A stretch of DNA of 8,681 nt, from contig JBOHUC010000015.1 of NCBI GenBank assembly GCA_050733935.1, forward strand, positions 1 to 8,681, in the 5' to 3' direction. Position numbers and translations under genes: made by a program. This DNA is from JBOHUC01 sp050733935. Lineage in GTDB: Bacteria > Eisenbacteria > RBG-16-71-46 > DASYSL01. The notes under the pieces were generated by a model that was not told where the DNA came from, ran no database searches, and worked only from the letters and a program-made list of their open reading frames with translations. Positions 6,782-8,681 of the stretch are shown one piece after another (within the stretch, counting starts at the first letter, position 1; each line of letters begins with the position of its first letter).

Positions 6782-7693
6782 TCATCCGCGGCGGCCTCCC
6801 GTCCTGGGTTTAACGCTATCACGATCGTGAGCGCGAGCCGGCGCCGCCGGCCGCACCGGGATTTGCATCTCCGTGAGCAGATCCTCGCGGCGCGACACCA
6901 CGAACTGGGGCGGCAGCGCCTTGCGCGTCGTGTCGCGGGCCGAGAACTGGAGGAAGACCTCGCGCACCGGGCCCTCGGGCACGAGACGGCGCGACTCGAG
7001 CCACGCCAGGAGGCCCTGCCCGATGCGGCTCCACTGGTCGTAGCCGCCCGCATAGACGACGCACGCCGCGGCCTCATGTCCGGTCAGAGTGCGTAACGTC
7101 GATTTGCCCGCGCTGCGCGCGTCGGGCGCGACCGGCACAGCGGCTTCGATGTCGGCGTTCGCTTCGCGATAGTCGCGGTCGTGGTAGAGGAGGAGGGGTG
7201 CTCCCTTGGCCCGGATGCGGGCGGCCGCCGCGTCCGCTTCGACGGCCTCGAACAGCTCCTCGGCGCCCTCGTCGAGCCTTGTGACGCGTGCGCGACGCGC
7301 GGCGACACGCACCGGCGGGACGTCGCGCACCACCGCGTCGATCCGGACGGGGCCGCGGCGGTCGAGCTCCCGTAGCGCGGCGTCGAGCTCGGCGAGCCGG
7401 CGCGCATCTTCCTCGAGCTCGCGTCCGACCTCCTTGCGCCGCCGCTCGAGCAGCCGTCGAAGGGCCTTTCCGCCCGGGTCCTGATCGAGCATGTCGGCAA
7501 TGTGCTCGAGGGAGAAGCCGAGGTCGCGCAGCGCGCGGATCCGGTGGAGCGGAGCGACCTGCGCGGCCGAGTACCACCGATAGCGGGTGACCGGATCGAC
7601 GAACGCCGGGACCAGCAGGCCAAGCCGGTCGTAGTGGCGCAGCGTCTTGATCGTCACCCGTGTGAGCCGCGAGAAGTCGCTGATCCGGAACAC
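6782..7693 (-). CDS. MerR-family regulator with GyrI-like ligand-binding domain
   Basis: This encodes 303 residues from a GTG at 7693, which has AAGGAG nine bases upstream and begins exactly at the conserved FRISDFSRLTRVTIKTLRHYD. Residues 2-70 are the MerR winged helix-turn-helix (LRHYDRLGLLVPAFVDPVTRYRWYS; LRDLGFSLEHIADML), followed by a long dimerisation coiled coil (about 76-112) rich in Arg/Glu. Residues about 118-281 form a GyrI-like/BmrR-type effector domain (LLLYHDRDYREANADIEAAVPV, then HEAAACVVYAGGYDQW, ending LTEMQIPV). No cysteine cluster typical of metal sensors is present, so an organic ligand is expected. The tail after residue 281 is proline/arginine-rich and not part of the domain. 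Relatives distort promoters with long spacers and often autoregulate. It lies 89 bases downstream of an epoxide-hydrolase remnant on the same strand and directly upstream of the glyoxalase-fold gene. Confidence 0.92.
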   Translation of the reverse strand: MFRISDFSRLTRVTIKTLRHYDRLGLLVPAFVDPVTRYRWYSAAQVAPLHRIRALRDLGFSLEHIADMLDQDPGGKALRRLLERRRKEVGRELEEDARRLAELDAALRELDRRGPVRIDAVVRDVPPVRVAARRARVTRLDEGAEELFEAVEADAAAARIRAKGAPLLLYHDRDYREANADIEAAVPVAPDARSAGKSTLRTLTGHEAAACVVYAGGYDQWSRIGQGLLAWLESRRLVPEGPVREVFLQFSARDTTRKALPPQFVVSRREDLLTEMQIPVRPAAPARAHDRDSVKPRTGGRRG

Positions 7694-7710
7694 GGGACAA
7701 GGCTCCTTAA

Positions 7711-7752
7711 GGCGAAAAGACTGCGATGGGCGGCGCGCGATCCGCGCCGCCC
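7711..7752 (-). terminator. Hairpin resembling a Rho-independent terminator after the epoxide-hydrolase remnant
   Basis: A perfect 10-base-pair inverted repeat (GGGCGGCGCG at 7728-7737 and its complement at 7743-7752) encloses a 5-base loop. Read on the minus strand it lies about 30 bases after the epoxide-hydrolase stop and is followed within seven bases by TCTTTTC. The T-tract is weak and slightly displaced. It would separate the old hydrolase gene from the regulator, whose ribosome site follows immediately. Confidence 0.45.
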
Positions 7753-7782
7753 CCGCTTCGATCAGCCCTGCGACCGCGCGCG

Positions 7783-7887
7783 CTAGCGCAGAGTCTTGAA
7801 TGCCGCGCGCAGCTCCGACGCGAAAAGGGCCGGTTCTTCCCATGCCGCGAAGTGTCCGCCGCGGTCGACCTCGTTGAAACTGGGAGT
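7783..7887 (-). pseudogene. C-terminal remnant of an epoxide hydrolase (alpha/beta-hydrolase)
   Basis: The minus strand encodes FNEVDRGGHFAAWEEP, then ALFASELRAAFKTLR and a TAG stop at 7783-7785. This is the characteristic end of bacterial epoxide hydrolases of the type with an N-terminal EHN domain: the catalytic histidine lies in GGHFA and the protein finishes about 20 residues later. Upstream of about position 7879-7887 the reading frame continues but no longer looks like the family (GQR, SRG and so on), and the other ~350 residues are absent; the response-regulator gene lies there on the opposite strand. The fragment has no start codon of its own and cannot be functional. It probably once formed a cluster with the MerR regulator and the glyoxalase-fold gene. 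Confidence 0.7.
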
Positions 7888-7923
7888 CCGTTGACCGCGG
7901 CTCGTCGGAGTGAGGTCGCCACC

Positions 7924-8571
7924 ATGGCGGATGTTACGCCCACCGTCTTCGTCGTCGACGACGACATCTCGGTGCGCGAATCGTTGGAGCTGCTGATCAC
8001 GAGTGCCGGCTGGCAAGCCGAGACGTTTGGATCGGCACAGGACTTCCTGTCCCGTCCGCGGGCCACTGTTCCCTCCTGTCTGGTGCTCGACGTAACGCTT
8101 CCGGGGCTGAATGGCCTCGAACTGCAACAGCAACTGGTCGAGCGGACCGATATGCCGATCATCTTCATCACCGGGTATGGCGACGTGCCGATGAGCGTGC
8201 GGGCGATGAAGGCAGGAGCGGTCGAGTTCCTGACGAAACCGTTCAATGACACCGTGCTCGTGGATGCGATCCGTCAGGCGATTGAGCGGAGTCGCGCCGC
8301 ACTGCGTCTCGAGTCGGAGATGGAAGTTCTGCGGAACTGCTACGCGTCGCTCACTCCACGTGAAAAAGAGGTGATGGCGTTAGTCGTTTCTGGCCTACTG
8401 AATAAACAAGTCGGCGGCGAACTCGGCATCAGCGAGATCACTGTCAAGGCCCACAGAGGGCAAGTGATGCGCAAGATGAAGGCTGAATCGCTTGCTGACC
8501 TCGTCACGATGGCCGGACGTCTCGGGCTGCGCGCCCAGTCGGCTTCGGTCGAGGCCGACGCCATCGTCTGA
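7924..8571 (+). CDS. FixJ-type two-component response regulator (receiver + LuxR-type HTH)
   Basis: This encodes 215 residues. The ATG at 7924 has GAGGT seven bases upstream and starts the receiver cleanly; the open frame before it overlaps the epoxide-hydrolase remnant. The receiver (about 6-122) is canonical: D12/D13 in VVDDD, phospho-acceptor D56 in LVLDVTLPG, T83 in FITGYGD, K105 in LTKPF. The DNA-binding domain (about 141-200) carries LTPREKEVMALVVSGLLNKQ (143-162) and EITVKAHRGQVMRKM (171-185), a conserved FixJ-group signature, so it should be a phosphorylation-controlled transcription factor. Its usual partner is a PAS-containing HisKA-type sensor kinase, not seen here. The last ~12 residues (AQSASVEADAIV) look unlike the family and are antisense to histidine-kinase sequence. 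Codons such as AAA, TTA, CTA, AGA and CAA appear, unlike the neighbouring regulator gene. No promoter is obvious in the short upstream gap. Confidence 0.92.
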   Translation: MADVTPTVFVVDDDISVRESLELLITSAGWQAETFGSAQDFLSRPRATVPSCLVLDVTLPGLNGLELQQQLVERTDMPIIFITGYGDVPMSVRAMKAGAVEFLTKPFNDTVLVDAIRQAIERSRAALRLESEMEVLRNCYASLTPREKEVMALVVSGLLNKQVGGELGISEITVKAHRGQVMRKMKAESLADLVTMAGRLGLRAQSASVEADAIV

Positions 8572-8681
8572 CACGGTGAGCGAGACGACGCTGTCCGATC
8601 GAGTCAGACGAACGATGATGCGCTGGGCGGCCGCATGCTTCGCCGCGTTCCCGAGCGCTTCCTGAACGATGCGGAAAAGAG
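8395..8681 (-). CDS. Truncated histidine kinase, ATPase end (partial, runs off the window)
   Basis: The minus strand reads LFRIVQEALGNAAKHA from 8679, continues AAQRIIVRL and reaches VSLTVSDDGVGLD near 8548. These are the N box (QEALGNAAKH) and G1 box (DDGVG) of a HATPase_c domain of the HisKA_3 (NarX/DesK-like) kind. After about 8530-8545 the frame stays open to a TAG at 8395-8397, but the translation no longer resembles a kinase: the G2 glycine box (GLGL..GMRER) never appears, and the region is antisense to the response-regulator gene. The kinase is therefore probably cut inside its ATP-binding domain and inactive unless it continues elsewhere. Its N-terminal part lies beyond the right edge. 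Being HisKA_3-type and convergent, it is not an obvious partner for the FixJ-type regulator. Confidence 0.6.
   Translation of the reverse strand, partial: LFRIVQEALGNAAKHAAAQRIIVRLTRSDSVVSLTVSDDGVGLDRSRLGAQPETSGHRDEVSKRFSLHLAHHLPSVGLDSDLADAEFAADLFIQ

Noticed and set aside
7694..7843. Extended MerR start at 7843
   Set aside because: The added stretch crosses the terminator-like hairpin and the hydrolase remnant; the GTG at 7693 has its own ribosome site and the conserved N-terminus.
1..8681. CRISPR arrays, tRNA/rRNA genes, transposases, toxin-antitoxin or phage genes
   Set aside because: I looked for repeated spacers, cloverleaf-like segments, DDE/tyrosine recombinase motifs and small paired genes and found none.

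Overview
The window is high-GC bacterial DNA with tightly packed genes, almost all codons ending in G or C, and many long but empty antisense frames. No rRNA or tRNA gene, insertion sequence, CRISPR array or plasmid function is visible. Membrane-anchored SpoIIE-type phosphatases, a fused receiver/thioredoxin-reductase-like flavoprotein and a relic of a Pkn-type serine/threonine kinase suggest a soil or sediment bacterium of the Gemmatimonadota, Acidobacteriota, Eisenbacteria or Myxococcota kind. This placement is an inference from gene style, not a marker-based one.

Left block (about 56-4215, minus strand, read right to left): a DUF2306 integral membrane protein, a membrane-anchored SpoIIE/PP2C phosphatase, a 573-residue flavoprotein (receiver + glutaredoxin-like fold + thioredoxin-reductase-like module), and a small conserved membrane protein. 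Gaps are 10, 15 and 37 bases, so this is probably one signalling/redox operon. The DUF2306 gene begins with about 22 codons that read as the start of a serine/threonine kinase, and the flavoprotein has lost every canonical redox cysteine. Upstream of it (4335-4811, minus) is a separate small membrane protein. Bases 2-79 may hold the tail of a plus-strand gene entering from the left.

Middle block (4907-6353, plus strand): an exported PrxQ/Bcp-type peroxiredoxin followed 19 bases later by an exported alpha/beta-hydrolase of the acetylesterase/HSL type. These form a short two-gene operon acting outside the cytoplasm.

Right block: on the minus strand, a MerR-family regulator with a GyrI-like ligand-binding domain (6782-7693) is followed by a VOC/glyoxalase-fold protein (6376-6750). 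Upstream of the regulator, only the last ~32-34 codons of an epoxide hydrolase survive (7783-7887), with a terminator-like hairpin behind them. A plus-strand FixJ-type response regulator (7924-8571) sits directly beside this stump. Its 3' end runs into the antisense of a truncated histidine kinase that leaves the window on the right. Thus the regulator is bounded on both sides by broken minus-strand genes and uses a less GC-biased codon set, which makes 7879-8571 the most likely recombination (or mis-assembly) site in the window.

No complete novel defence or mobile system is evident. The most interesting items are the cysteine-free receiver-flavoprotein and its phosphatase neighbour, the kinase/DUF2306 chimera, and the double junction around the response regulator.
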